DNA of 64,000 bases, taken from contig JAUXOG010000138.1 of NCBI GenBank assembly GCA_030682385.1, forward strand, positions 1 through 64,000, read 5' to 3'. Position numbers and translations under genes: made by a program. The stretch comes from Bacteroidota bacterium (GTDB lineage Bacteria; Bacteroidota; Ignavibacteria; UBA10030; BY39). Under the pieces are notes generated by a model. That model did not search any database. It had not been told where the DNA came from and saw only the letters and a program-made list of their open reading frames with translations. Below are positions 35,344 to 43,344 of the stretch, piece after piece (positions within the stretch are counted from its first letter, which is position 1; each line of letters begins with the position of its first letter).

Positions 35344-35595
35344 AAAACAATGGTTTTATAATTTTAGGTAATGATGGCATTATTGAAATTAAACTCGATT
35401 ATATCATACCCGACTACCGTGACTTTAAAAACGCATCATTCACACTTTCGTCGCAAGCCGAACTACTCAAACAACGCGCGTTTAAAACATTTATAACGAC
35501 GAGTAATATCAACTCGCACCGGAAATATTTGAAGAAAATTGGTTTTATCCAGTCTCACGATAATCCCTACTTGTTTCGGAAAGAAATATAAAACT
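35344..35595 (+). pseudogene. 3' fragment of a second YgjV-like gene
   Basis: This segment matches 34551-34843 almost base for base, apart from a 39-bp deletion near its start and a few substitutions. All the substitutions I compared in the coding part are synonymous third-base changes (for example ATA/ATC, GCG/GCA, TCC/TCA, TCA/TCG and GGC/GGT). It ends with the same FRKEI stop. There is no start codon or membrane segment left, so it is a truncated duplicate. Confidence 0.85.
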
Positions 35596-35599
35596 ACAA

Positions 35600-35696
35600 T
35601 CAACATTCCCTGTAACAATACACAGCGGATACAGGAAGGGCACATTACAGTTGCTCATATAATTTGTGGAAAATAGAGGACGAGATGTTTGAGTAA
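35600..35696 (+). pseudogene. 3' fragment of a second gmhA
   Basis: The segment encodes NNTQRIQEGHITVAHIICG, matching the gmhA C-terminus (NDTQRIQEGHITLAHIICG). One base is then missing, so the remaining IEDEMFE tail is out of frame before a TAA at 35694-35696. It directly follows the YgjV-like fragment, the opposite order to the intact gmhA-ygjV pair, as expected if several tandem copies were reduced by deletion. Confidence 0.8.
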
Positions 35697-35729
35697 ATGT
35701 GCGACTCACTTGCGAAGTGAGTCGCACAT
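35697..35729. terminator. Perfect 15-bp-stem hairpin 3' of sppA
   Basis: A fully complementary palindrome with arms GTGCGACTCACTT and AAGTGAGTCGCAC (plus AT at each end) and a GCG loop. It lies 7 bp beyond the sppA stop in the sppA direction and at the end of the gmhA fragment on the other strand, so it could stop both transcripts. No long T-run follows. A degenerate match (GTGCAACTCACTT) occurs near 17096, so it may also be a dispersed repeat. Confidence 0.55.
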
Positions 35730-35736
35730 TGCGGGT

Positions 35737-38160
35737 TTATTCCTTCTGTCCAAAATCCATTTCATCTATCGGCAGCATCGGCATCGGTTGTCCGTTATGC
35801 TGCAAACGGAATTTGACGTAGTTTAAAGTCGGGTCGTCTTCGATGCTCACACCGAAAAGTTTCGGCTGTAAAAAGCTCATATCAATCCATCCCTTTTCAG
35901 GATATTCAATAATCTTCACATCCTGTGTAGGACAAATCTTTGCACGTTCTTTTGCAATCTGAATCGCGGTTTCAAGTCCGCCCAATACATCCACTAATCC
36001 GTTTTGTTTACCGTCGTAACCCGACCACACGCGCCCCTGAGCAATCGGTTCGATGTCGTCGAATTTTTTCTTTCGTCCAAAAGCCACCTTATTCACGAAA
36101 TCCTTATACATCGTTTTTATCAAAAATTCTGCTTTCGAGCGTTCATCCTCGGTCAGGTTGCGGTCGGGAATTCCAAGTCCGATGAATGGCAATGTAAAGC
36201 CAAAACCCAAATCGGCATGCTTACCTACTTTTACAAAATCGGTAGTCATACCGAGCGAATCCTTCAATCCTTTATTGTACAGCCATCCACCGATAACACC
36301 AATTGATCCTGTAATCGTATTCGGTGCAGCTACTATTGTGTCGGCGTACATGGAAAGCCAGTAACCGCCTGAAGCGGCAACGTATCCCTGCGAAATTATA
36401 ACCGGCTTTTTCTCCTTACACTTTTTCAAAGCTTCGGCAATATAATCAGAAGCCATTGCATCGCCGCCGGGCGAATCGACGCGAAGGACAACCGCTTTCA
36501 CTTTTGTATTATTGGTTACTGCTTCAACATCTTTTACGAGCTTGCGGGCTGTTATTCCTTCGTCCATAGCGCAGGCGCCTAACGCATATATCACTGCAAT
36601 CTGCGGTGGTTCGCCCCAATAATTATCATACGGAAGTTGGAATTTAACGAGAGAACCCGCACCCACCATTTTCTTTTCATCTCCTTCAAATTGCTTCACT
36701 AATTCCTTTACGGTCTCCCACCTGCCTAAGGTATCAACAAGCCCTTCCTTAATGGCATCGTCAGGAAGGAAGAATACAAAATCGTCAACGAGCATGTCGA
36801 AACGTTCGGGCGATATTTTTCTACTGTCACAAATATCTGTCTTTGCTAATTTATAAAAATCGTCTAATATCTTTTGCCGCTGTTCACGGTCGGCATCCGA
36901 CATTTTATCGCGTGATAAACTTTCGGCTGCGGATTTATATTTGAAGAAACGCCACTCGTCGTAACCGATACCGAGTTTTGCCAAGGTTCCCTTCAAGAAA
37001 GTTCTCCCCATTATATAACCTTCAAGCATCATTGTTCCAGTTGGGTCCATAATAATTTTATCGGCGACCGATGCGAAATGATAAACGTCTATATTCGGTC
37101 GGTCGATGAACATGATAACTTTTTTACCCGCGGCTTTAAACTCTTTTAATTGCTCACGTAATTCCCAAAGCATTTCTCTGTTCGCCATCAAACCGGATGT
37201 ATTGATAGCAATACCGGCAATACTTTGATCCGTCTTCGCTTCCTTTATAGTTGTTAGTAACCCAGCCAATGTAATCGATTTATCGAAAAGTTTGAAGCGT
37301 TGATATTTTATCGGTCCTTTGAGATTTAGCTCGATGTATTTTTTATCAGGCAAAACTTTAGTACCGATAATTGTGCGGTCATAAGCACCCATTCTGATTG
37401 CATAACTGTTGTAATTGTGCTTTTTATCTTTATCGTAATGAGATTGGGTTGAAACTCCGAATCTTCCAAAGCTAAATTGGAAACCAACCGTAAATGTGTG
37501 TGTGTCGAAATACCGACCTGTAAGTCTAATACCGGGAAGCGCTTCGATGGCAGCACCGTAACTCCATGCCCCTTGTTTTAGATTTTGTTTATTCGCTATG
37601 GCATAGTCGGCAAATAAAGTTACTAATTCATTACCGAGTGGCCGAGCAGCTAATTCGAGTACTCCTTCTTTTCTATCTACTTTTGTGAATGTCCCCATTG
37701 CGCCAACCGACAAATATGGAATCGGCCTGAAAAGTGAACCGACAGTAATTATTTTTCTTCGCTGGAAATACTTAGTGTCGCCCGCCGACCATCCGACACC
37801 GAGTCCAAAGCTTGTTGATTTATCGCCAAAACCAAGAGACATGCGATAATCAGTAACTGACTTTCCCGCTTCCTTCTGGTGAATCAAACCAAATCCAAAA
37901 TTTTGCACACCAGTAAACAACCCAAATCGATTAAAGTCGTTCCACTTACCCGCTGCATCCGACCAAGTGAACATCAAATCGGGTTGGCGGATGTATGTTA
38001 GCAAGGCAGGATTATCATAGCCGTACAATCCGAATTTCATTGCACCGGGAGATGTGAGAAGAAAGTTATTTCTCGACTGATAGTCCGAAAAACCGTTTTG
38101 AGCATTTGTAATACTTACAGAAATAAGAAATAAGAAAAATAGTAATTTGAAGATTTTCAT
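35737..38160 (-). CDS. sppA: SppA-type signal peptide peptidase fused to an N-terminal beta-rich domain
   Basis: An 807-residue protein. A cleavable signal peptide (ends about residue 20, TNAQ) is followed by about 250 residues of beta-strand-rich sequence (TDYRMSLGFGDKSTSFGLGVGW, FTVGFQFSFGRFGVSTQS; cores only) that resembles part of an outer-membrane barrel. From about 275 a duplicated SppA (67K type) follows. The Ser/Lys dyad is present: Lys409 in FKYKSAAES of the first repeat and Ser597 in VAASGGYW of the second. Ordinary SppA is an inner-membrane enzyme with one N-terminal anchor; here the fusion suggests periplasmic or outer-membrane placement. AAAGGAG precedes the start. Confidence 0.88.
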   Translation of the reverse strand: MKIFKLLFFLFLISVSITNAQNGFSDYQSRNNFLLTSPGAMKFGLYGYDNPALLTYIRQPDLMFTWSDAAGKWNDFNRFGLFTGVQNFGFGLIHQKEAGKSVTDYRMSLGFGDKSTSFGLGVGWSAGDTKYFQRRKIITVGSLFRPIPYLSVGAMGTFTKVDRKEGVLELAARPLGNELVTLFADYAIANKQNLKQGAWSYGAAIEALPGIRLTGRYFDTHTFTVGFQFSFGRFGVSTQSHYDKDKKHNYNSYAIRMGAYDRTIIGTKVLPDKKYIELNLKGPIKYQRFKLFDKSITLAGLLTTIKEAKTDQSIAGIAINTSGLMANREMLWELREQLKEFKAAGKKVIMFIDRPNIDVYHFASVADKIIMDPTGTMMLEGYIMGRTFLKGTLAKLGIGYDEWRFFKYKSAAESLSRDKMSDADREQRQKILDDFYKLAKTDICDSRKISPERFDMLVDDFVFFLPDDAIKEGLVDTLGRWETVKELVKQFEGDEKKMVGAGSLVKFQLPYDNYWGEPPQIAVIYALGACAMDEGITARKLVKDVEAVTNNTKVKAVVLRVDSPGGDAMASDYIAEALKKCKEKKPVIISQGYVAASGGYWLSMYADTIVAAPNTITGSIGVIGGWLYNKGLKDSLGMTTDFVKVGKHADLGFGFTLPFIGLGIPDRNLTEDERSKAEFLIKTMYKDFVNKVAFGRKKKFDDIEPIAQGRVWSGYDGKQNGLVDVLGGLETAIQIAKERAKICPTQDVKIIEYPEKGWIDMSFLQPKLFGVSIEDDPTLNYVKFRLQHNGQPMPMLPIDEMDFGQKE

Positions 38161-38250
38161 AATAACTCCTTTGTTTTTTTGTTTGTAACGAAGGCATCGT
38201 AAAAATGTTTCACTTATACGATTCTGTCGGTTCGCGTTATATAGGGTAAG

Positions 38251-39846
38251 TTATGCTTGTTGTTTTATTTTTTGTTCTAACTGCTGATGCAGATCATGTG
38301 AAATATTCAATTCCTGTCTGATGATCTCGAGCCGCTTTTGCTCTTCGGGTTTGATTGAACCATCACGCAAGCATTCGCGTAAATTTTCTTCATAGCTAAG
38401 TATTTGAATTTCTCGTTCGAACTTTTCGTGTTCGTCTCTCGTAATGTCTAACTCAGCTTTGCGTGTCTCGATACATGCAAGTTCCTCGACTGTCGGACTC
38501 CCCTCTATCCAGGCATCCTTTAAAGTTCTTTTATAAGATTCAGATAAGAAATCTTTCGAAACCACTTTTACTTTGTCGTAATCTTTTTCCCATAACTTCA
38601 TTTGTTCCTGTTTGAAGAGTTCCTCGAGTCTGAGAGCTTCTTCGTAATCCGGGCCTATCATCAAAGCTTTAGCAATTTCCACCGAAGCCTCTTCAAATTT
38701 TCCGATCATAATTAGTTCTTTGCCGGTACCTAAATGTTCAATTATTTTTTTATTCTTAGCCAACTCAGCACCTTCCTGTTCGGCTGCTTTTAAAAATTCT
38801 TCTTCTTGTTTCTTGCGACGTTCTTCTTCTAATTTCCGGCGAAGTTCTTCTTCGAGTTTCCTTTTAGCTTCTTCGGCAGCTTTTCTTTTTTCTTCTTCCT
38901 CAATTCTGCGACGTTCTTCTTCCTTACGTCTAAGTTTTTCTTCTTCTTCTTCTATCCTTTTGTCTTCTTCTTCCTCACGTCGAAGTTTTTCTTCTGCTTC
39001 TTTCCTTTTGCGTTCTTCTTCCTCACGTCGCTGTTTTTCTTCTTTTTCTCTCCTATTGCGTTCTTCCTCTTTTTTTCTAAGTTCTTCTTCCTTCTTTTTA
39101 CGTTCTTCGTCGAGTCTGCGTTTTTCTTCATCTTTCCGAAGTTTTTCTTTTTCAGCTCGTTTGAGCAGTTCTTCTTCAGCGGCTTTTCGTTGAGCTTCTT
39201 TACGGCGGTTTTTTTCTTCTTCTTCTTTTTTGATTTCTTCAATTCGAAGTTTTTCTTCTGCTTCAGCACGCTTACGAATTTCTTCTTCTAATTTGCGGCG
39301 TTCTTCTTCGATGGGAAGAAGTCCTTTTTCTAAACGCCTTTGTTTTTCTTCGGCGGCTTTTATTTTACTTTCATCCGCCTCAAAATCTTGTTTCTTCTTG
39401 ATTTTAGAATCAAACTTACGCTTCTCTTCGTCTTCTGCATAGCGGAGAATTTCAAGTTCACTCGCTCGGCGGCGCAGTTCCTCTTCAGCTTGTTTGCGTG
39501 CATCTTCAGCAAGTCGTTTAGCTTCACCAATTTCCTTCTGTTTCTTGTCTTTTAATTTCTGCCGGGCTTCTTCCTGCGTCTTCTGCCGAATATCCTCAAC
39601 AGATTTCTTCTCTTCGCTGGCCGGTGAATCCAATTGATCCATATCCCGCTGTTGCTCTAAGCTATTATTAATCCTGTCCTTATACGCAAGAGCATAAAAA
39701 TTTTCAGGATCAGTCTCTATCGCAAGCTGAACTGATTCAAGAGCTTTCTCATATTCACCGGCTTTAAAAAATTTATCCGCTGTTTTAAGATGATCGCATG
39801 CGATTCTTCGCCTCTCATCCTTGCTTAATGTTTTATCGCCTTTCAT
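38251..39846 (-). CDS. TPR protein with long ER/K single-alpha-helix segment
   Basis: A 531-residue protein. The N-terminus carries a TPR-like pair (TADKFFKAGEYEKALESVQLAIETDPENFYAL; core GEYEKALESVQLAIETDP). From about 75 to 360 the sequence is almost entirely Glu, Lys, Arg, Ala and Leu in (R/K/E)n blocks, predicted to be a long stable helix. A second TPR-like motif (GKFEEASVEIAKALMIGPDYEEAL) and a helical C-terminus follow. There is no signal peptide or membrane segment. It is a paralogue of the next gene upstream. The function is unknown; a scaffold or cytoplasmic spacer is plausible. Low-complexity sequence may shift between strains by repeat-length change. Confidence 0.7.
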   Translation of the reverse strand: MKGDKTLSKDERRRIACDHLKTADKFFKAGEYEKALESVQLAIETDPENFYALAYKDRINNSLEQQRDMDQLDSPASEEKKSVEDIRQKTQEEARQKLKDKKQKEIGEAKRLAEDARKQAEEELRRRASELEILRYAEDEEKRKFDSKIKKKQDFEADESKIKAAEEKQRRLEKGLLPIEEERRKLEEEIRKRAEAEEKLRIEEIKKEEEEKNRRKEAQRKAAEEELLKRAEKEKLRKDEEKRRLDEERKKKEEELRKKEEERNRREKEEKQRREEEERKRKEAEEKLRREEEEDKRIEEEEEKLRRKEEERRRIEEEEKRKAAEEAKRKLEEELRRKLEEERRKKQEEEFLKAAEQEGAELAKNKKIIEHLGTGKELIMIGKFEEASVEIAKALMIGPDYEEALRLEELFKQEQMKLWEKDYDKVKVVSKDFLSESYKRTLKDAWIEGSPTVEELACIETRKAELDITRDEHEKFEREIQILSYEENLRECLRDGSIKPEEQKRLEIIRQELNISHDLHQQLEQKIKQQA

Positions 39847-39861
39847 ATTCTATCTTCTATT

Positions 39862-42297
39862 TTATTTTTCTTTCAATCGAATTGCACCGGAAAATTCAGG
39901 TATCTTTCGTAAATTATAAAAATCGATATCCAATATTTCTTCGGTACTATAATGTAACGACACAGCTTTTTGTAATTTATCCAAAGCCTTGCTGAATGCC
40001 TGTTCGGGATTGCGTTTATTTTTCGTTGTAACTTTTAGTGTATCGCCTCGTCCACCTTGTATCGCATACATCCGGGCAGCTTTATAATTAATTTCATAAT
40101 TATCCGGAGCCAAACCTATAGCTCTTCGTGATAGTTTTTCAGCTTCAGCAAATCGCCCCATACGAGTGTAAATTAATGCACGATAAATTTCCAGAGTAGC
40201 ATCGTTTGGCTTCTTTGCTAATTCTAATTCTACGAGATCAAGAGCGTTAATTAAAAGCGGCATTGCATCCTTCGATTGTCCTATCCCCTGATATAATCGA
40301 GCTAACTTATATCTGCTATCATAATCTTTTGGATTTTGGATAATTAAATTTTCAAAGATTCTCACAAGTCGGTATGAATATTTTATAAGCAAGGCAGGAT
40401 CGGACATTATCACATTCGAAACATAGTTACTGATATATGCAGAACTATCTTTTGTTAGCGGTAAGTATCCGTTATAAATAGATAATGCATCATTGTATTC
40501 TTCTTTCAGTTGATGTGCGGCGGTTATTAATTTAATTATTTCAGGATTGAATGGGTCAAGATTGTAAGCTTTAGTTAAAGCATCAATGGCGTCGGAATAT
40601 TTTCCTGTAAAAATATAAAGTTTACCGATAGCTGTATAATTTTCTGAAATATTCGGATTTAATTTTATTACCTCGTTCAACTCTGAATTAGCTGCATTGA
40701 ACCGTTTATTATATATGTTCAATATCCCGAGATAACGTTTTGTTTGTACCGATTTATAAGTGGAAATATCAGCACGCTGAAGCATATCTTCAGCTTTAGC
40801 AAATACTTTTTTCGTTTTATTCCATCCATTTTCAATTTTTAAAATCGATGCGTAGCCGCTTGCAGCAAAAGCTTCCGTAAAGCTATTATCTTCCGAGGCG
40901 GCATAATCGAATAATTGTTCAGCGTTTTCACAACTTTCAAGCGTGTTCCGATGAAGTAATTCGAGTCCTCGCAGGTACATCAGAAAGGCGGTATTATTGT
41001 TTGTGGAAATCCTGAATGCCTGTTGATTTTTCTCAAGACCTTCAATATGAAATTCATCAGCTATTTCTTTACATATTTCAGCGGGAATTTCAATTATAAG
41101 GTTTTCGTCTTTTCGTATCTGTTTTTTCCATATAACGTTGTTCGCGGAATCTTTTAAAGATAAATCGATAATCCGTTGTTTGTCCGATCGCGATATTACT
41201 CCTTCCAATTGATAATTAAATCCGGCAGCGACAATTAGATTGTTTATACTGGTTGAAAAATTTTCGAGTGTCCTGATTGATGAAATACCCATCGTTTGAA
41301 AACCGGGTATTGTAGTAAGGCGGTTTGAAATTTCTTGAGATAAAGCCTTACCGAGAATGTCGTCCTCTAATATTCCGGTGCTGCTTTTAAATAATTTGAT
41401 TGCAATAGAGGGGACTGGAGGGAATATGATTGGGATGAGTTGTGAAATTATAATTCCCACCACAACAACTGCGACCATACTAAGAGCGAGCCATGGAACT
41501 CTTCGTGGAGTTTTAAACTGCGGAGTAGGAAGTTTGATTTCAACAGCTTTTTCGATTTCTTTTTCTTCGGCAACTTCCGTTGTCTCATTTTCTTCTTCAA
41601 CTATTGGCTCAAAAATTTGATGAGTAGCTCTTATTTTTTTTCTTAGCGCTAATGCCTCAGCGTGATGAGAATCGTGCACAAGAGCTTTAGCAATTTCAAT
41701 TAAAGCACGATCATAATCACCCCTATCCATATGAAGTTTTGCTTCTTCAAGCATCATTTGAATGCGTATCTCCCGTTCCTCCTTCTTGCGGGCATCATCT
41801 TCTTCTCTACGAGCTTTTTCTTCTTCTTGACTGCGTCGGTCTAACTCCTCACGAAGCCGGCGTTCTTCTTCAAGCCTTCTTTTCTCTTCTTCAATCTGGC
41901 GAAGTCGCTCTTCTTCAAACTTACTTTTCTCTTGTTTAATTCTGAGGCGTTCCTCTTCTTCCCGGCGGCGTTGCTCTTCCTCTTCTCGTTTTTCTCGTTC
42001 TTCCTCGTTGTGTTTTCTAATTTCTATTTTTCTTGCCCGCTCAATTTTCAAAAGACGTTGTATCGCAACCTCTCTATCTAATAAAACATTTTCCGAATTC
42101 TTTCGATGTTTTTCAGCCTCGATCAATTTGCCTTCGTGCTGCCTAAAAAAATCCTGATATCTTATTCGTGCAAATTCTGCTACATTCCTCTCTACTTCTC
42201 CAATTCGGAGCAATTCTTCGGCTTCCGCCTTCTGTCTAACCGCCTCGGCACGTTTCTTTAGGTCTTCACTAATTTCAAAACTCATAGTATTTGTCAT
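39862..42297 (-). CDS. Single-pass membrane TPR protein with N-terminal ER/K helix
   Basis: An 811-residue protein. Residues about 10-165 form a charged coiled coil, followed by a TPR-like unit (GDYDRALIEIAKALVHDSHHAEAL) shared with the neighbouring gene. A single transmembrane helix (WLALSMVAVVVVGIIISQLIPIIF; core VAVVVVGIII) lies near 275-295. The outer part has a FlgO/TolB-N-like module (about 310-430) and at least six TPRs to the C-terminus. This layout, cytoplasmic helix and periplasmic TPRs, resembles the sensor halves of TPR-linked cyclases but no enzyme domain is present. A strong sigma70-like promoter lies upstream. Confidence 0.7.
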   Translation of the reverse strand: MTNTMSFEISEDLKKRAEAVRQKAEAEELLRIGEVERNVAEFARIRYQDFFRQHEGKLIEAEKHRKNSENVLLDREVAIQRLLKIERARKIEIRKHNEEEREKREEEEQRRREEEERLRIKQEKSKFEEERLRQIEEEKRRLEEERRLREELDRRSQEEEKARREEDDARKKEEREIRIQMMLEEAKLHMDRGDYDRALIEIAKALVHDSHHAEALALRKKIRATHQIFEPIVEEENETTEVAEEKEIEKAVEIKLPTPQFKTPRRVPWLALSMVAVVVVGIIISQLIPIIFPPVPSIAIKLFKSSTGILEDDILGKALSQEISNRLTTIPGFQTMGISSIRTLENFSTSINNLIVAAGFNYQLEGVISRSDKQRIIDLSLKDSANNVIWKKQIRKDENLIIEIPAEICKEIADEFHIEGLEKNQQAFRISTNNNTAFLMYLRGLELLHRNTLESCENAEQLFDYAASEDNSFTEAFAASGYASILKIENGWNKTKKVFAKAEDMLQRADISTYKSVQTKRYLGILNIYNKRFNAANSELNEVIKLNPNISENYTAIGKLYIFTGKYSDAIDALTKAYNLDPFNPEIIKLITAAHQLKEEYNDALSIYNGYLPLTKDSSAYISNYVSNVIMSDPALLIKYSYRLVRIFENLIIQNPKDYDSRYKLARLYQGIGQSKDAMPLLINALDLVELELAKKPNDATLEIYRALIYTRMGRFAEAEKLSRRAIGLAPDNYEINYKAARMYAIQGGRGDTLKVTTKNKRNPEQAFSKALDKLQKAVSLHYSTEEILDIDFYNLRKIPEFSGAIRLKEK

Positions 42298-42328
42298 TTT
42301 GTAAGCCCATGGTTATCAATTTTAAAAA

Positions 42329-42357
42329 AATATATCGAAAACACACGTGAATGTCAA
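42329..42357 (-). promoter_or_regulatory. Sigma70-like promoter TTGACA-17-TATATT
   Basis: On the minus strand a perfect -35 box TTGACA (42357-42352) and a TATATT -10 box (42334-42329) are separated by 17 bases. It sits in the gap between the PEGA gene stop (42370) and the start of the 811-residue TPR gene (42297), so it most likely starts a transcript for the two ER/K-TPR genes independent of the upstream operon. Confidence 0.6.
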
Positions 42358-42369
42358 ACACCCCAACGC

Positions 42370-43344
42370 TTATTTCGATAATAATAAATATGTTAACAAA
42401 AAACTACTGACCTGAGTAACTGCTAAGGAGATTCCCGAATAAGTATCAAGTTTGCGGACTTTTGTTAATAAACTTGCATCTCCGGTTTTGCGATAACGTT
42501 TATAATACTCGTCAGCCTTAATTTTTGTATAAACCGCCGTCGCTCCAAACAGAACAGCACCACCAGCCGCCACATAAACCGACCCCTGAAGTTTATTACC
42601 ATCTTTAGATAAATATTTATTTTGATGGATAAGAATATTTTGTTCCTCCGGTCGAAGCTCTACGTCGATTCTCGAATTGTTTTTATCGGCCGGTATAGTA
42701 ATTTTTTCGTAACCGGGTTTATCAAAAGTTATTAAGTTGATATCCGATTTTGAATAAAACACTGTTGGCGTTCCTCCAATCAACGAATCTTTGTAATAAA
42801 CATCAGCGCCCGACGGAGAGGAAGAAATAAACCAGATATATTCAAGTTCAATATTCTTCACGAAATTTTCATTCAGTTGAATTTGGATTGAATCGATATA
42901 TGATTTCGAAAACCAACTGCGTTCGTCAGGACTCAAAACTCTCAGGACATAAAAACCCGGCTTAACCGTATAATTCTCCAATGATGTATAGCCAACTAAT
43001 GTTGTATCTAAAAATATTTTTGCATTTTGTACATTACAATAAATGGATATTCTTGATTCAGGGATCACCACATTATCCTGAGCGTGAGTATGAGTAGAGA
43101 TTAAAAAATATAAGACAGTGAAATATTTAAGGAGCGTGTTGCCGAATACCACACAGAAGTCATAGCGAGACACGTAGTGTCGAAGCCTGCCCACCGCTTC
43201 GCCTGCTTGCAGAATGAAATTCATTTCAGCAGGCAAGCTTCGGCAGGTGGGCAATCCCACATTCCAATTCAAATACGAGTATGAGATTGCTTCGCTTCGC
43301 TCGCAAAGACAATTCGGCAACATGCTCTTAAGGATAAATTTCAT
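42370..43344 (-). CDS. PEGA-domain envelope protein carrying a MITE inside its signal-peptide codons
   Basis: A 324-codon frame. After position ~95 it has two PEGA-type beta modules (RISIYCNVQNAKIFLDTTLVGYTSLENYTVKPGFYVLRV; core KIFLDTTLVG, and PSGADVYYKDSLIGGTPT), then a linker and two C-terminal hydrophobic helices. The frame opens with MKFILK, then 67 codons from an inserted 196-bp element plus 5-bp target duplication, then KYFTVLYFLISTHTHAQ. Removing the insertion gives MKFILKYFTVLYFLIS..AQ, a standard signal peptide. The insertion length (201 bp) keeps the frame with no stop. As it stands the hydrophobic segment is about 70 residues from the N-terminus, so export may fail or use an internal GTG. 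The start overlaps the PQQ-propeller gene by 4 bp. Confidence 0.75.
   Translation of the reverse strand: MKFILKSMLPNCLCERSEAISYSYLNWNVGLPTCRSLPAEMNFILQAGEAVGRLRHYVSRYDFCVVFGNTLLKYFTVLYFLISTHTHAQDNVVIPESRISIYCNVQNAKIFLDTTLVGYTSLENYTVKPGFYVLRVLSPDERSWFSKSYIDSIQIQLNENFVKNIELEYIWFISSSPSGADVYYKDSLIGGTPTVFYSKSDINLITFDKPGYEKITIPADKNNSRIDVELRPEEQNILIHQNKYLSKDGNKLQGSVYVAAGGAVLFGATAVYTKIKADEYYKRYRKTGDASLLTKVRKLDTYSGISLAVTQVSSFLLTYLLLSK
43132..43327. mobile_element. MITE-like element with terminal inverted repeats, TTAAG target duplication
   Basis: The left end GAGCGTGTTGCCGAAT and the reverse complement of the right end GAGCATGTTGCCGAAT match at 15 of 16 bases. Direct TTAAG copies flank it at 43127-43131 and 43328-43332. 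The 196-bp interior contains a further long inverted repeat (about 43188-43252) around a central AATGAAATTCATT palindrome. It has GCGAAGCGAAGC and GCGAGACACG strings typical of dispersed bacterial repeats. It has no gene of its own. Confidence 0.85.

Larger units (their letters stand above)
34838..35736. other. Repeat-rich intergenic scar, no intact gene
   Basis: Nine hundred bases without a plausible gene. From 34838 to 35010 I see nothing recognisable. 35016-35240 is a cluster of small palindromes. 35344-35595 and 35600-35696 are remnants of the YgjV-like gene and gmhA. 35697-35729 is a strong hairpin beside the sppA stop. The two overlapping 60-75-codon frames near 35007-35234 only translate the palindromes. 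Confidence 0.7.

Noticed and set aside
38720-39193. A 157-codon serine-rich frame on the plus strand
   Set aside because: It is the reverse complement of the Glu/Lys/Arg-rich helix of the minus-strand gene; TTC/TCT repeats translate as Ser/Phe.
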